Positions 18,315 to 27,480 of a stretch of 64,000 nt of DNA are shown here, one piece after another. The stretch is from the NCBI GenBank assembly GCA_946185485.1, contig CAMHJQ010000009.1, forward strand, positions 41,423-105,422, given 5' to 3'. The notes beneath the pieces were generated by a model. It was given only the letters and a program-made list of their open reading frames with translations. It did no database searches and was not told where the DNA came from. This DNA is from an uncultured Prevotellaceae bacterium (GTDB taxonomy: Bacteria > Bacteroidota > Bacteroidia > Bacteroidales > Bacteroidaceae). Position 1 is the first letter of the stretch; each line of letters begins with the position of its first letter. The position numbers were made by a program, and so were the translations under genes.

Positions 18315-19333
18315 AACAGCTATTGTCATCTATATCGTTTTGTATCCTCCTTTCTTCCTTCCTCCTCTTCCTGTCGTGCGTCGACAACGAGGAGTATGCC
18401 GACACGCCCACGGGCAATTTCGAGGCGCTGTGGCAGATGGTGGACCAGCACTACTGCTTCTTCGACTATAAGCAGCACGCCTATGGACTGGACTGGAACG
18501 AGGTCTATCATAAATATAAGGTTCGCGTGAGTGACAGGATGACTGACGTGCAGCTCTTCGAGGTACTGACGGACATGCTCTCCGAACTGCGCGACGGACA
18601 CGTCAACCTCACCACCTCCATGGACTACGGGCGCTACTGGGCGTGGCGCGATGACTATCCTCAGAACTTCAGTGATACTTTGGAGCGACGCTATATGGGT
18701 ACCGACTACAAGATTGCTGCCGGCCTGCGCTATCGCGTGCTTGACGACAACATTGGCTACATCCGCTACGAATCGTTCCAGACACCCGTCGGAGAGTCCA
18801 ATCTCGACGACTGCCTCAGCTATCTTGCCCTCTGCCGGGGCATCATCATCGATATCCGCAATAACGGCGGAGGTGACTTGACGACTGCCGAACGGCTGGC
18901 AGCACGCTTCGTGCAGCAGAAGACGCTCGTGGGCTACATGCGCCACAAGACGGGGTCAGGGCATAGCGACTTCTCCGACATGGAACCTCGCTACCTGGAG
19001 CCCTCCAGCCGACTGCGCTGGCATCGTGGCGTCTGCGTGCTCACCAACCGTAGCGTATTTAGTGCTGCCAACGAATTTGCCGTCATCATGCATGCACTGC
19101 CCAATGTCAAGATTGTCGGCGACCATACCGGAGGTGGTTCGGGGATGCCCTTGAACAACTCGCTGCCCAACGGCTGGAGCGTGCGCTACTCGGCCTGTCC
19201 CATGTACGACGCCCAGAAGCACGACACCGAGTTTGGCATTGATGCCGACATCCCTGTCGCCCTCACCGATGAAGCCACTGCCGCTGGCATCGACCTCATC
19301 ATCGAGGCAGCACGAAAAGTTTTAGCCGAATAA
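18311..19333 (+). CDS. S41 family peptidase lipoprotein
   Basis: The start at 18311 (ATGA overlap with the preceding stop) opens a lipoprotein signal with lipobox FLSC after a long hydrophobic core. The 340-residue protein carries a tricorn-core domain (SELRDGHVNLTTSMDYG) followed by the S41 protease core: GIIIDIRNNGGGDLTTAERLA, then the likely nucleophile serine in NRSVFSAANEF and VGDHTGGGSGMP. Members cleave C-terminal regions of exported proteins. An upstream in-frame ATG at 18140 is inside the previous gene and was rejected. It probably sits on the periplasmic or outer face as a lipid-anchored protease; its substrate is unknown. Confidence 0.85.
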   Translation: MKQLLSSISFCILLSSFLLFLSCVDNEEYADTPTGNFEALWQMVDQHYCFFDYKQHAYGLDWNEVYHKYKVRVSDRMTDVQLFEVLTDMLSELRDGHVNLTTSMDYGRYWAWRDDYPQNFSDTLERRYMGTDYKIAAGLRYRVLDDNIGYIRYESFQTPVGESNLDDCLSYLALCRGIIIDIRNNGGGDLTTAERLAARFVQQKTLVGYMRHKTGSGHSDFSDMEPRYLEPSSRLRWHRGVCVLTNRSVFSAANEFAVIMHALPNVKIVGDHTGGGSGMPLNNSLPNGWSVRYSACPMYDAQKHDTEFGIDADIPVALTDEATAAGIDLIIEAARKVLAE

Positions 19334-19357
19334 TTTGGTGGTTTGAAAAAAAATATG

Positions 19358-19365
19358 TACCTTTG
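19358..19365 (+). promoter_or_regulatory. -7 promoter box for tRNA pair
   Basis: TACCTTTG, 20 bases before tRNA-Leu. Confidence 0.65.
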
Positions 19366-19385
19366 CACCCGCGTTTGAACAGGAA

Positions 19386-19467
19386 GCGCCTGTGGCGGAA
19401 TTGGTAGACGCGCTAGACTTAGGATCTAGTATCTCGCGATGTGCAGGTTCGAGTCCTGTCAGGCGCA
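19386..19467 (+). tRNA. tRNA-Leu (anticodon UAG)
   Basis: The acceptor arms GCGCCTG and CAGGCGC pair. The anticodon stem-loop CTAGA-CTTAGGA-TCTAG gives anticodon TAG. It has a variable arm longer than usual (class II) and the T arm GCAGGTTCGAGTCCTGT. CCA is not encoded. Confidence 0.95.
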
Positions 19468-19502
19468 CAAAATCTTCGCTCAAGAAGAATTAAAAAGAAA
19501 AG

Positions 19503-19576
19503 GTCGGCATAGCTCAGCTGGTTAGAGTATCACCTTGACATGGTGGGGGTCCTTGGTTCGAGTCCAAGTGTCGACA
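19503..19576 (+). tRNA. tRNA-Val (anticodon GAC)
   Basis: The acceptor arms GTCGGCA and TGTCGAC pair (one G-U). The D arm is GCTCAGCTGGTTAGAGT, the anticodon loop TTGACAT gives GAC, and the T loop is GGTTCGAGTCC. It follows tRNA-Leu by 35 bases. Confidence 0.95.
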
Positions 19577-19582
19577 CAAAAG

Positions 19583-19616
19583 AAAAAGTGACTGAATCCA
19601 GTCACTTTTTCTTTTT
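19583..19616. terminator. Bidirectional rho-independent terminator after tRNAs
   Basis: AAAAAGTGACT pairs perfectly with AGTCACTTTTT around a 6-base loop, with T-rich DNA on both sides. Confidence 0.85.
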
Positions 19617-19622
19617 GGGTAT

Positions 19623-19724
19623 TTACTTCTTCTCCTCTTGCTTGGGGGTATAGCGGACAGTAAGCGTGGGCGTGTAGGTGTTCTCCAGAATGACGGAGAT
19701 GATGCCGGTGGCAGCGTCGAGTAC
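19623..19724 (-). pseudogene. 3'-end remnant of an unknown gene
   Basis: On the minus strand one frame reads VLDAATGIISVILENTYTPT, then LTVRYTPKQEEKK and a stop. It has the look of a real protein end, with alternating beta pattern and a charged terminus. A stop codon lies directly upstream in frame and there is no start. It is best read as the last ~33 codons of a deleted gene, next to a tRNA pair, a common place for insertions and deletions. The parent gene is not recognised. Confidence 0.4.
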
Positions 19725-19733
19725 TCATCCATC

Positions 19734-19816
19734 AACACTTGTCGCCAAGTGTTCAAGAGTTTTTCGTATCACGAAAAAACCTCTTGCTAACTTACGTCAC
19801 GTTTCGGAACCTCCGA
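19734..19816 (-). ncRNA. Candidate structured RNA with three successive hairpins
   Basis: Downstream of a minus-strand -7 box the transcript would fold as TCGGA-GGT-TCCGA, then a long AAGAG/TTTTTCGT-GAT-ACGAAAAA/CTCTT stem, then AACACTTG-GCGA-CAAGTGTT with a GNRA-type tetraloop. The bidirectional terminator at 19583-19616 would end it at about 230 nt. No known RNA family is recognised. It could instead be the leader of the deleted gene whose remnant lies at 19623-19724. Confidence 0.35.
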
Positions 19817-19821
19817 TAGCA

Positions 19822-19829
19822 CAAAGGTA
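19822..19829 (-). promoter_or_regulatory. -7 promoter box for candidate RNA
   Basis: TACCTTTG on the minus strand, with no intact gene downstream of it. Confidence 0.45.
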
Positions 19830-19898
19830 GGGAGAATAAATCATATATAAGATTTAATTCCAAGAATTGGTAAATTGCCGTAACAGTTCCCAAATAGT

Positions 19899-22800
19899 CT
19901 ATTCTGTTTTCGACTTGTAATACTGGCTTGGGGATACACCGTAGAACTTCTTGAAGAGGGCCGAGAAGGAGGTGGGGCTGGAGAAACCGCAGGTATAGGT
20001 GACCTCTGATACGTTCATCTTGCCGCTGGCAAGCAGTTCTGCGGCTTTCTTCAGGCGCACCTTGCGGATGAAGTCGTGTGGTGTCTGACCCGTTAGGTCT
20101 TTCATTTTGCGGTTCAGGTGGATGCGACTGAGACCCACCTCACTGGCTATCATGTCCATCGTCAGGTTCTCGTCGTCCAGATGGTCGTTGATGGCCTTCA
20201 TGATGTTGGCAAGGAGTTTCTCGTCGGGCGACTTGACGGACTTTGGTGAGGTCTTTCCTTCCAACTGGTCGGTGTGCTCGTACTTCAGGCGCAGGGTGCG
20301 AGTCCGCTGTATCAGGTTGACGATGGTCTGGCGGAGGATATCCATGTTGAACGGCTTGACGATGTAGGCGTCGGCACCCGTGGTGAGTCCTCGCAGACGG
20401 TCCTCTTCCATGCTCATGGCTGTCAGCATCACGACGGGCACGTGGCTGGTGGCGAGGTTTGAGCGCAGGCTCATGCAGAGCGTGTTGCCATCCATGTCGG
20501 GCATCATCACGTCGCTGAGCACCAGGTCGGGCACGCTGCGCATGATTTCCGCGAAAGCCTGTCGTCCGTCGGTGAAGGCTTTGATATCGTAGTCACTGCT
20601 GAGTTCCTGCACCAGATAGTCGCGTATTTCCTCGTCATCTTCGGCAATTACCAGGATGGGGCGCTGACGGGTGGGCGCCTCGATGGGGCCTTCTGCCGTA
20701 TCATCGCTATCCTCCACTTCTGCCAATGTCAGTTGCTCAGCCGTTTCCACATCGGGTTCGACCGCCATCTCGTCTGCCTTCAGGTGTTCTGAGCCTAAGG
20801 GCAGGGAGATGACGAACTCGCAGCCTTGCTCCAGATTATGGGCGGAGATGGTGCCATAGTGCAATTCTACCAATGAGCGGGCGAGGTCGAGACCGATGCC
20901 CGTACCCGTCTGCTGACCGCTCTGCTTGCTGTCCGACTGATAGAAACGTTCAAAAATCTGCTCCAGTTTGTCCTCGGGAATTTTCTCACCGTTGTCGCGA
21001 ATGGCGATGGTAGCATTTTGGTCGTCGTGGGTGACGCGGATGGCAATCTCACCACCTGTTGGTGTGAACTTGAAGGCATTCGACAGCACGTTCAGGATGA
21101 CCTTGTCGAAGTAACGGCGGTCTATCCAGATGGGAAGCGTCTCAGAATCGTGGTCATAGAGAAAGTGGATCTGTCGGTTGCGGGCCTGATGCTCGAACAG
21201 AGAGTAGAGTTCCTGGATAAAACCCACAAGGTCGGTTTCCCGCATGTGCATCTGCATCTGTCCCTTGTCAATCTTGCGCAGGTCCATCATTTGGTTGATG
21301 AGTCCCAGGATGCGCTCGGCATTGCGGCGCATGATTTCGTAGATGCCCCGCTTCTGCGGGTCGCTCTCGCGCTTGATGAGCGACAGCAGCGGTGTGACGA
21401 TGAGTGTCATGGGCGTGCGGATGTCGTGGCTGAAGTTCATAAAGAAACGCAACTTCGCCTCACTCAGTTCCTCGGCATGGATATGCTCCTGCAACTGCAT
21501 CTGCTGGCGCACCCAGCCCCTGCGGTAGGCGATGTAGCGCCATACGACGAGAGTCAGCAGTGCGGCGTAGAGCAAATATGCCCACCACGACCGATACCAC
21601 GGGGCATGCACCACAACCGTAAACGTGCGCTCGGCAGTCTCTGTGCCTTTGTAGGATGCCTTGACGCGGAAGCGGTAGGTGCCAGGGGCCAGACGCGAGA
21701 AGGTAATCTCGTTTGTGCCCTGTTGCAGCGCCACAAACGGGTCGCCGTTGATGCTATACAGATAGGTGATGCGCTCTGGATCGTCGAAGGTCAGCGTTGA
21801 GAAACTGACGGCAAACGAGTTGTCGCCGTAGTCCAATTCGAAGTGTTGGCTCTGGGTGACCAGTGTATCAGTCACTTGGTAACTGCCCGACAGCGTGGTC
21901 TGATTGACAGGCATACCATTGATGGTGAAGGCCGTCAGGCTGACGGTGGCGTTCCACTCACGATGGTCGATGTCGGCAGGGTTGAACCACGTGATGCCGC
22001 CCGTGCCGCAGAATAATAGTCGTCCGTCCGGCATGGCCCACGATCCGCCCGTGGTGAAGTAGTTGGACTGCAGACCGTCCTCCACATAGTATTTCTGGAA
22101 CCTATTGTCCTTGGGGTTCAGACAGGAGAGCCCCATGTCGGTGCCTATCCAGAGCTGGCCCAACTGGTCTTTCTCTATTGACGTGATGTTGTTGCTGGGC
22201 AAACCCTGCTCCACGGTGTAATGGCCCAACTCGCGCTTGCGCAGGTCGTAGTGGAAAAGTCCCTCGGTAGTGCCTATCCAGAGTGCATTATTATATTCGC
22301 GGGCCAGATAGACGTTGGCACCAGGCATCAGGCACTTGCCGCCAAAGATGCCGTTCCACGTCAAATCGTCAAGGTCCAGACAGTTCAGGCCGTTGTCGGC
22401 AGCCACATAGAGGCGATGACCGTCGGGCGACACCGACAGTTGGGAGATAAAGTCATGGGAGAGTCCTTTCCCTGCGGCGTCCTCCGAGCGGAACTGTCTG
22501 ACGGCTCCGTCCTTGGCGAACATCAGCAGTCCGTGTCCCATTGTGCCTCCCCATCCCCGTCCTTCGCTGTCTTTGGCGTAGTCGGTGATGCTGAGGAAAT
22601 CTAACTGTGGGATTTTCATCGGGTGATACCGTGCGGTCTTCGGGTCGATCCATCCGCCGCCCTCACCATAGGAACCCAGCCAGATGCGCCCGTCATCGCC
22701 CTCGCCGATGGTCAGCACGGTCGAGGGTACATCGTCGGCAAAGTGCCTGACGAGACGGCCTTCCTTGTCCAAGCAATAGACGCCGTCCTTGTCGGTGCCG

Positions 22801-23864
22801 AGCCACGTATTGTCCCTGCTATCCACGAAGACGCAGCAGATATTGGAGGAGCCTATCACGTTCTTGGCTCCTGCCTTGTGACCCATATAGTGGAAACCCA
22901 ACGAGGAGGGCGGCTGCTGGAATACGCCTTTCTCCGTCAGACCTAACCAGACGTTGTCGCTGCCGTCCTCGACGATGGCATACACCTTGCTTTTCGACAG
23001 TTCCACCTCGTGGCTGTAGTAGGGATTGGTGGTCAGTTCACCCGTCAGTGGGTTATACACACCGATGCCCCTGCCGTCGAAGCCAACGAGGATGTTGCCC
23101 GTATGGTCGGGATAGAGGGCTGGGACAGGTGTATTGTACGTTTCCGCTATGTGGACGAACTGCTCGCCCTGCTTGCGGAACAATCCTCGGTTGGCAGTGC
23201 CCACATAGACACAGCCCGTCATGTCGGTGCACACGCTGTAGTACTTCGTGCCGTCCGCATTGTTCATATATTGTCTGGCTTGCTTGCCGTCATAGCTGTA
23301 AACACCGTTCTCTGCGGCGATCCATAGCCCGCCAGCATTGTCCTCGGCCATGCTGCGTATCTCACCAGCCCCATGCAACTTGACGGGCATCTGACGGGCA
23401 GTCAGGTCCTTCACCAACAGCAGCCCGTCGGTCGAGGTGCCAGCCACCAGTTCACCATTCTTCCGCTCCAACAGGCAGTTCACATTGCCGTAAATGTTCT
23501 CGCCCTTCTCGTTCAGTTTCTTTACATCGCGGAACTGCACACCGTCGTAGGCCTGCAGACTGGCGTAGGAACCGAAGTACAGTCGTCCGTCGGCTGTCTG
23601 TGCCATACAAAGTACATGATTGTTGCCCAGTCCTGCGGCATTCTTCTGTCCCCGCTTGAACGTCTGGAACTGGTAGCCGTCGTATTGCACAATGCCGTTG
23701 CTCGTCACCGCCCACAGGAACCCGTTCCTGTCGATATACAACTGGTTGATGAACAACCCCGACCGCAAGTGGTCTATATCGAAGAACTTACCCGCCTGCG
23801 CCCATGCTGTCTGTGCAGCAAAGGCGAGGAGCATCGTCACGCATATCAACAGCCGTTTCGTCAT
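19899..23864 (-). CDS. Hybrid two-component system sensor/regulator (HTCS) of the PUL
   Basis: This 1321-residue single-chain regulator senses a glycan fragment in the periplasm and binds DNA in the cytoplasm. In order, it has a signal peptide (MTKRLLICVTMLLAFAAQTAWA), two seven-bladed propeller regions with repeats such as LWIGTTEGLFHYD and LWIGTDMGLSCLN (residues ~25-650), a Y_Y_Y sandwich and a membrane helix near 780-800 (WWAYLLYAALLTLVVWRYIA). The histidine kinase has FFMNFSHDIRTPMTLI, the N box NVLSNAFKFTP and GTGIGLDLARSLVE. The receiver's phosphorylated Asp is in LVLSDVMMPDMDG. An AraC-type DNA-binding end follows (MIASEVGLSRIHLNRKMKDL and TCGFSSPTSFSALFKKFYGVSP). It overlaps the GH42 stop by ATGA, so it is co-transcribed with it. 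It is the likely binder of the seven operators listed here. Confidence 0.95.
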   Translation of the reverse strand: MTKRLLICVTMLLAFAAQTAWAQAGKFFDIDHLRSGLFINQLYIDRNGFLWAVTSNGIVQYDGYQFQTFKRGQKNAAGLGNNHVLCMAQTADGRLYFGSYASLQAYDGVQFRDVKKLNEKGENIYGNVNCLLERKNGELVAGTSTDGLLLVKDLTARQMPVKLHGAGEIRSMAEDNAGGLWIAAENGVYSYDGKQARQYMNNADGTKYYSVCTDMTGCVYVGTANRGLFRKQGEQFVHIAETYNTPVPALYPDHTGNILVGFDGRGIGVYNPLTGELTTNPYYSHEVELSKSKVYAIVEDGSDNVWLGLTEKGVFQQPPSSLGFHYMGHKAGAKNVIGSSNICCVFVDSRDNTWLGTDKDGVYCLDKEGRLVRHFADDVPSTVLTIGEGDDGRIWLGSYGEGGGWIDPKTARYHPMKIPQLDFLSITDYAKDSEGRGWGGTMGHGLLMFAKDGAVRQFRSEDAAGKGLSHDFISQLSVSPDGHRLYVAADNGLNCLDLDDLTWNGIFGGKCLMPGANVYLAREYNNALWIGTTEGLFHYDLRKRELGHYTVEQGLPSNNITSIEKDQLGQLWIGTDMGLSCLNPKDNRFQKYYVEDGLQSNYFTTGGSWAMPDGRLLFCGTGGITWFNPADIDHREWNATVSLTAFTINGMPVNQTTLSGSYQVTDTLVTQSQHFELDYGDNSFAVSFSTLTFDDPERITYLYSINGDPFVALQQGTNEITFSRLAPGTYRFRVKASYKGTETAERTFTVVVHAPWYRSWWAYLLYAALLTLVVWRYIAYRRGWVRQQMQLQEHIHAEELSEAKLRFFMNFSHDIRTPMTLIVTPLLSLIKRESDPQKRGIYEIMRRNAERILGLINQMMDLRKIDKGQMQMHMRETDLVGFIQELYSLFEHQARNRQIHFLYDHDSETLPIWIDRRYFDKVILNVLSNAFKFTPTGGEIAIRVTHDDQNATIAIRDNGEKIPEDKLEQIFERFYQSDSKQSGQQTGTGIGLDLARSLVELHYGTISAHNLEQGCEFVISLPLGSEHLKADEMAVEPDVETAEQLTLAEVEDSDDTAEGPIEAPTRQRPILVIAEDDEEIRDYLVQELSSDYDIKAFTDGRQAFAEIMRSVPDLVLSDVMMPDMDGNTLCMSLRSNLATSHVPVVMLTAMSMEEDRLRGLTTGADAYIVKPFNMDILRQTIVNLIQRTRTLRLKYEHTDQLEGKTSPKSVKSPDEKLLANIMKAINDHLDDENLTMDMIASEVGLSRIHLNRKMKDLTGQTPHDFIRKVRLKKAAELLASGKMNVSEVTYTCGFSSPTSFSALFKKFYGVSPSQYYKSKTE

Positions 23865-25939
23865 TTTTCTTCTCCTATTACTACGCCCCACGGCTCGATG
23901 GTGATGTCCTGACCCTTGGCGAGGGACTGTTTGTCGAGCAGCGACTGGCTGGCGGGATAAGGCCAGGCGACGGTCTTGGGCTCGTAGGAGAAATTGAAGA
24001 GGTAGTGAATCTGACGCCCCTTGGCGTTAGTGCCGGAGCGGAGGATGACGGGGTACTGGTACTGGCGCTCCACGGTGGCGATACCCTTGCGGTCGGCAGC
24101 ACGGGCGATGAGTTTATATAAGAGGTCGGTAGATGGCACGGTGCCGATGTAGATGAGGTGGCCCTTGCCGTACTGGTTCTCCGTGATGCAGGGCCACTGG
24201 CCGAAGAACTGGTGGTCAACGGTGGCTAAGGGCTGTGCCGTGGTCAGTTGCAGGAACTCCATCCAGGTATTGACAGTATTGTCTGCGGCTCCGATGCCGT
24301 TGGGCTTCAGCGGCAGTTTGTTGATGCTCGAATACTCTTGATAGGTGAAGCCGCAGGCTTCGGCCAGCGGACCGGGAGCCAGCACGGGGCGCACGGCATT
24401 GTCGTAGTCGGTGTAGCCGCTCTTGAAGAGCATCACCACTTCGCCGCCCTCGCGCACGAAGTCGCTGATTTTCCGCAGCAGTTCGTCGGTGGCCACATAG
24501 AGCGAGGGCACCACGAGCAGGTCGTACTGCGAGAAGTCCTGCATCTGTGGCTTATCGACGGACAGGATGTCGCACTCGATGTTCTGACGGTAGAGTGCGT
24601 CGTACATCATGTTCACCTTGTATTGGTCGCGGTCGGTGTAGGGCATGAAGTCGAGGGCATGCTTCGAGTCGTGACTGAACAGTAGGGCTACGCGGTTCCG
24701 CTTCTTCAGGTTCACCAGTCGGTCGCCAATCTTCTCCAGTTCCTTGGCTCCCCGCTGGAACTCGCGATAGACACGGTTGGGCTTGCCGTCGTGACCGAGG
24801 ATGCCGCGCCAGTAGGTCTCCTGACCGTAGTGCAGCGTGCTCCAGTGCCAGTATTCCACCATGTTCGCTCCGCCCGAGAGGAAGGCGTACATGTTCTGGC
24901 GCAACTGTCCGTCGTAGGGGGGCCACTGGTTGCGGCTCGACCAACCTGTGCCCTGGGCGTTGGTCTCGGTGATGAGGAAGTTGTGGCTGCGGCTGACGGT
25001 GCGCATGAAGTCGCACGAGTAACTGATCCATTGTCCGTCCTGTCCGTTCTGCATGGTGTAATAGACGTTGATGGCGGGGTACTCCATCTGCCGGAACGCC
25101 TCCACCTGGTCGATGTCGTAGAAACTGGGCATGAAGCAGTGCATGATAAACTGGTCGGGGCGCTTGTACTCGCTCACGATGTCCGCCTGCCAGTTCAGGA
25201 AGTCGGCCGTCACCTTGCGGTTCCAGCGCTCCCACCACACCTTATACGAAGGGTTCGTCACGCCCTTGCGGTCGTAGAAGTCCTCCCAGCGGTTGATGTT
25301 CATGCCCCAGTAGTTCAGTCCCCAGCGGCGGTTCAGTTCTTTCAGGTCGCCGTGGAACTCCTGCTTGATATACTCGCGGAAGCCCTCGAAGTAGTCGGGG
25401 TTGTCAATCTTGCGCGCCTCCACCTCGTTATCCACCTGATAGCCGATGATGGCGGGGTGCTGTGCGTAGTGCTCCATCATCTTGCGGATGATGCGCTCCG
25501 AGTAGCGGCGGTAGGTGGCGTTCAGCAGGTCCATGTTCTGGCGGATGCCGTAGTGGCTCTGTCCTCCGTCCCATGTCTGCGACAGCACCTCAGGGTGCTC
25601 CGCCGCCAGCCACGACGGGATACTGTAGGTCGGTGTGCCGAGGATGACCTTGATGCCCGCCTTGTGCAGCGCGTCGATGATGCGGTCCATCCAGGCGAAC
25701 TCAAACTGTCCGTCCTGCGGCTCGAAGAGCGACCATGTCGATTCGCCCACGCGCACCACCGTCAGTCCCGCCTCCTTCATCAGCCGGATGTCCTCGTCGA
25801 GCCGGTCCGTCGGCGTGTATTCCGCATAGTACGCAGCACCATACAGCGGTTTGTCAAACTGGTACACCTTGTTCTCTCCCTTGGCAGCGGCCGTCATCGT
25901 GAGCAGCCATCCTGCCATCATCAGTAATACTTTTTTCAT
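23861..25939 (-). CDS. GH42 beta-galactosidase, exported
   Basis: The start at 25939 opens a signal peptide (MKKVLLMMAGWLLTMTAAAKG). The catalytic barrel begins at PLYGAAYYAEYTPTDRLDEDIRLM. The acid/base Glu is in IGYQVDNEVEAR near residue 170 and the likely nucleophile Glu in FLITETNAQG. The rest is the trimerisation domain (residues ~400-600) and a C-terminal sandwich. GH42 enzymes remove terminal beta-galactose and sometimes alpha-arabinopyranose. At 692 residues it is full length. It is the first gene of the minus-strand operon with the HTCS. A -7 box lies 23 bases upstream, back to back with operator copy 1. Confidence 0.9.
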   Translation of the reverse strand: MKKVLLMMAGWLLTMTAAAKGENKVYQFDKPLYGAAYYAEYTPTDRLDEDIRLMKEAGLTVVRVGESTWSLFEPQDGQFEFAWMDRIIDALHKAGIKVILGTPTYSIPSWLAAEHPEVLSQTWDGGQSHYGIRQNMDLLNATYRRYSERIIRKMMEHYAQHPAIIGYQVDNEVEARKIDNPDYFEGFREYIKQEFHGDLKELNRRWGLNYWGMNINRWEDFYDRKGVTNPSYKVWWERWNRKVTADFLNWQADIVSEYKRPDQFIMHCFMPSFYDIDQVEAFRQMEYPAINVYYTMQNGQDGQWISYSCDFMRTVSRSHNFLITETNAQGTGWSSRNQWPPYDGQLRQNMYAFLSGGANMVEYWHWSTLHYGQETYWRGILGHDGKPNRVYREFQRGAKELEKIGDRLVNLKKRNRVALLFSHDSKHALDFMPYTDRDQYKVNMMYDALYRQNIECDILSVDKPQMQDFSQYDLLVVPSLYVATDELLRKISDFVREGGEVVMLFKSGYTDYDNAVRPVLAPGPLAEACGFTYQEYSSINKLPLKPNGIGAADNTVNTWMEFLQLTTAQPLATVDHQFFGQWPCITENQYGKGHLIYIGTVPSTDLLYKLIARAADRKGIATVERQYQYPVILRSGTNAKGRQIHYLFNFSYEPKTVAWPYPASQSLLDKQSLAKGQDITIEPWGVVIGEEK

Positions 25940-25961
25940 TGTCCTAATAGATTTTATGCCG

Positions 25962-25969
25962 CAAAGATA
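25962..25969 (-). promoter_or_regulatory. -7 promoter box for GH42-HTCS operon
   Basis: TATCTTTG on the minus strand. The HTCS operator at 26020-26055 lies about 50 bp behind it but is oriented for the divergent gene. Confidence 0.65.
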
Positions 25970-26019
25970 ATACATTATTATTATATTGCCAAATGCTTTT
26001 ATGGATTTTCGTCCCGCTT

Positions 26020-26084
26020 GTTACAAATGAATAGCCATGCGTTACAGATGAAGATGCGGACGTGCGGGTAATACTTTACTTTTG
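26020..26084 (+). promoter_or_regulatory. HTCS operator copy 1 plus -7 box (GH37-like gene)
   Basis: Direct repeats GTTACAAATGAATAG (26020) and GTTACAGATGAAGAT (26041) are 21 bp apart. The -7 box TACTTTTG (26077) starts 36 bp after the second repeat. Confidence 0.8.
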
Positions 26085-26122
26085 CATCCGAGAATGAATA
26101 ATAACTAAAACGATAAAAAACT

Positions 26123-27412
26123 ATGCAGAAAATGAGAAAAATTTGTTTGTTCGTGCTGCTGGCAGTGGCATCCGTAGCACAGGGACAGTCGTTCCGCGAC
26201 ATTGAGGGACTGAAAGAGATGCGTAAGGATTTGCAGACGGAGGACTCGCTGATGCGCTTGGGCATCCTGAAGGACGAGGCCACGGGACTGCCTTACTTCA
26301 CGGGCTACAGTTACAACGTGCTGTACGACTGGGACCAGTATTTCGAGGCCATCGTGCAGATTTACATGGGTTGGTCGTCGGAGTATATCAAGAACGGCGT
26401 GCTGCTGTTCCTGCAGAACCAGCGCGAAGACGGTTTTATTGCCCGCTCGGTGCCCTCCAACCCGTCGCACGACAACGAGCACGTCAAGCCCTTCCTCTCG
26501 CAGATAGCACTCCTTGCCGTGCAGGAGTATGGTGAGAAAGACTGGATTCTGGAGAAGAACACCTTTGAGCGACTGAAGAAATACCTGGACTACTGGCTCG
26601 TGAACATGGACGAGGACGGCAACGGACTGAGTGAGTGGATGTCGGCACCGCACACGGGCATGGACAACCAGCATGAGCGTGCCGGATGGTGGCTCGACCG
26701 CTGCTCGGAGGGTGTTGACCTGAACTGCTACTTAGTGCGCGAGATGAAGGCGTTTGCCCGACTTGCCGAGATGGCGGGGAAGAAGAAGATGGCCGCTGAG
26801 TACCGCAAGAAGAGTGCCGAACTGGCCGAGCGTATCCGCACGATGCTGTGGGACGAGGAGGACGGCTTTTACTATGACCGCCGTCATACACCCGACTACT
26901 GGTTTGCCAAGAGTGCCGCCGTTGTGGCCGACGTGAACATCCAGAAGTGGAAGAAGAAGGATCTGATACCCGTTCGCTCGGTGGGAGCCTTTGCCGTGCT
27001 GTGGTCGGAAGTCGCCACACCTGAGCAGGCAGCCCGCATGGTGCGCGACTACCTGTTCAACCCCAAGGAGTTCTGGACGGGAGCCCCCGTTGCTGCCCTG
27101 TCGCGGTCGTGTCCGTGGTACACCACCACCAAGTATTCGTCGGACATTGGTTGCGGCTGGCGTGCTAATGCCTGGATTCCCACCAACTACATGATTTACC
27201 ACGGCCTGCGCTACTACGGCATGAAGGAGTACGCCTCGCTGCTGGCCCACTACACCACCAAGCTGGTCCGTGAGAACGGCAACCGCGAGTACTACAACTC
27301 CGAGACGGGCGAGGGCTGCGGTCTCGACCCCTTCTGGGGCTGGAGTCTGCTGGGTCACTTCTGCGAGTTTGAGGATACGCTGGAACAGGATATTACGATC
27401 ATTGAACATTGA
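26123..27412 (+). CDS. Exported (alpha/alpha)6 glycosidase, GH37/GH63-like
   Basis: A signal peptide (MRKICLFVLLAVASVAQG) is followed by a 400-residue helical-barrel enzyme. Motifs of the trehalase/glucosidase-like clan are TGYSYNVLYDWDQYFEAI, AGWWLDRCSEGVDLNC, VGAFAVLWSEVATPEQA and IGCGWRANAWIPTNYMIYHG. Family members act by inversion on alpha-linked sugars; the substrate is not predictable. It is the first gene downstream of operator copy 1. Its last codons (IEH and stop) are formed by the ATTGAAC repeat that follows, so the native C-terminus may have been replaced. The GH2 gene starts 68 bases later and is likely in the same transcript. Confidence 0.75.
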   Translation: MQKMRKICLFVLLAVASVAQGQSFRDIEGLKEMRKDLQTEDSLMRLGILKDEATGLPYFTGYSYNVLYDWDQYFEAIVQIYMGWSSEYIKNGVLLFLQNQREDGFIARSVPSNPSHDNEHVKPFLSQIALLAVQEYGEKDWILEKNTFERLKKYLDYWLVNMDEDGNGLSEWMSAPHTGMDNQHERAGWWLDRCSEGVDLNCYLVREMKAFARLAEMAGKKKMAAEYRKKSAELAERIRTMLWDEEDGFYYDRRHTPDYWFAKSAAVVADVNIQKWKKKDLIPVRSVGAFAVLWSEVATPEQAARMVRDYLFNPKEFWTGAPVAALSRSCPWYTTTKYSSDIGCGWRANAWIPTNYMIYHGLRYYGMKEYASLLAHYTTKLVRENGNREYYNSETGEGCGLDPFWGWSLLGHFCEFEDTLEQDITIIEH

Positions 27413-27478
27413 ATATTGAACATTGAACATTGAACATTGAACATTGAACTTTGAACATTGAACTTTGAACATTGAACA
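27401..27478 (+). repeat. ATTGAAC 7-bp tandem repeat between genes
   Basis: About eleven copies of ATTGAAC with a few variants (ATTGAAT, TTTGAAC). It overlaps the stop of the upstream gene and ends at the start codon of the GH2 gene. Confidence 0.85.
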
Positions 27479-27480
27479 TG

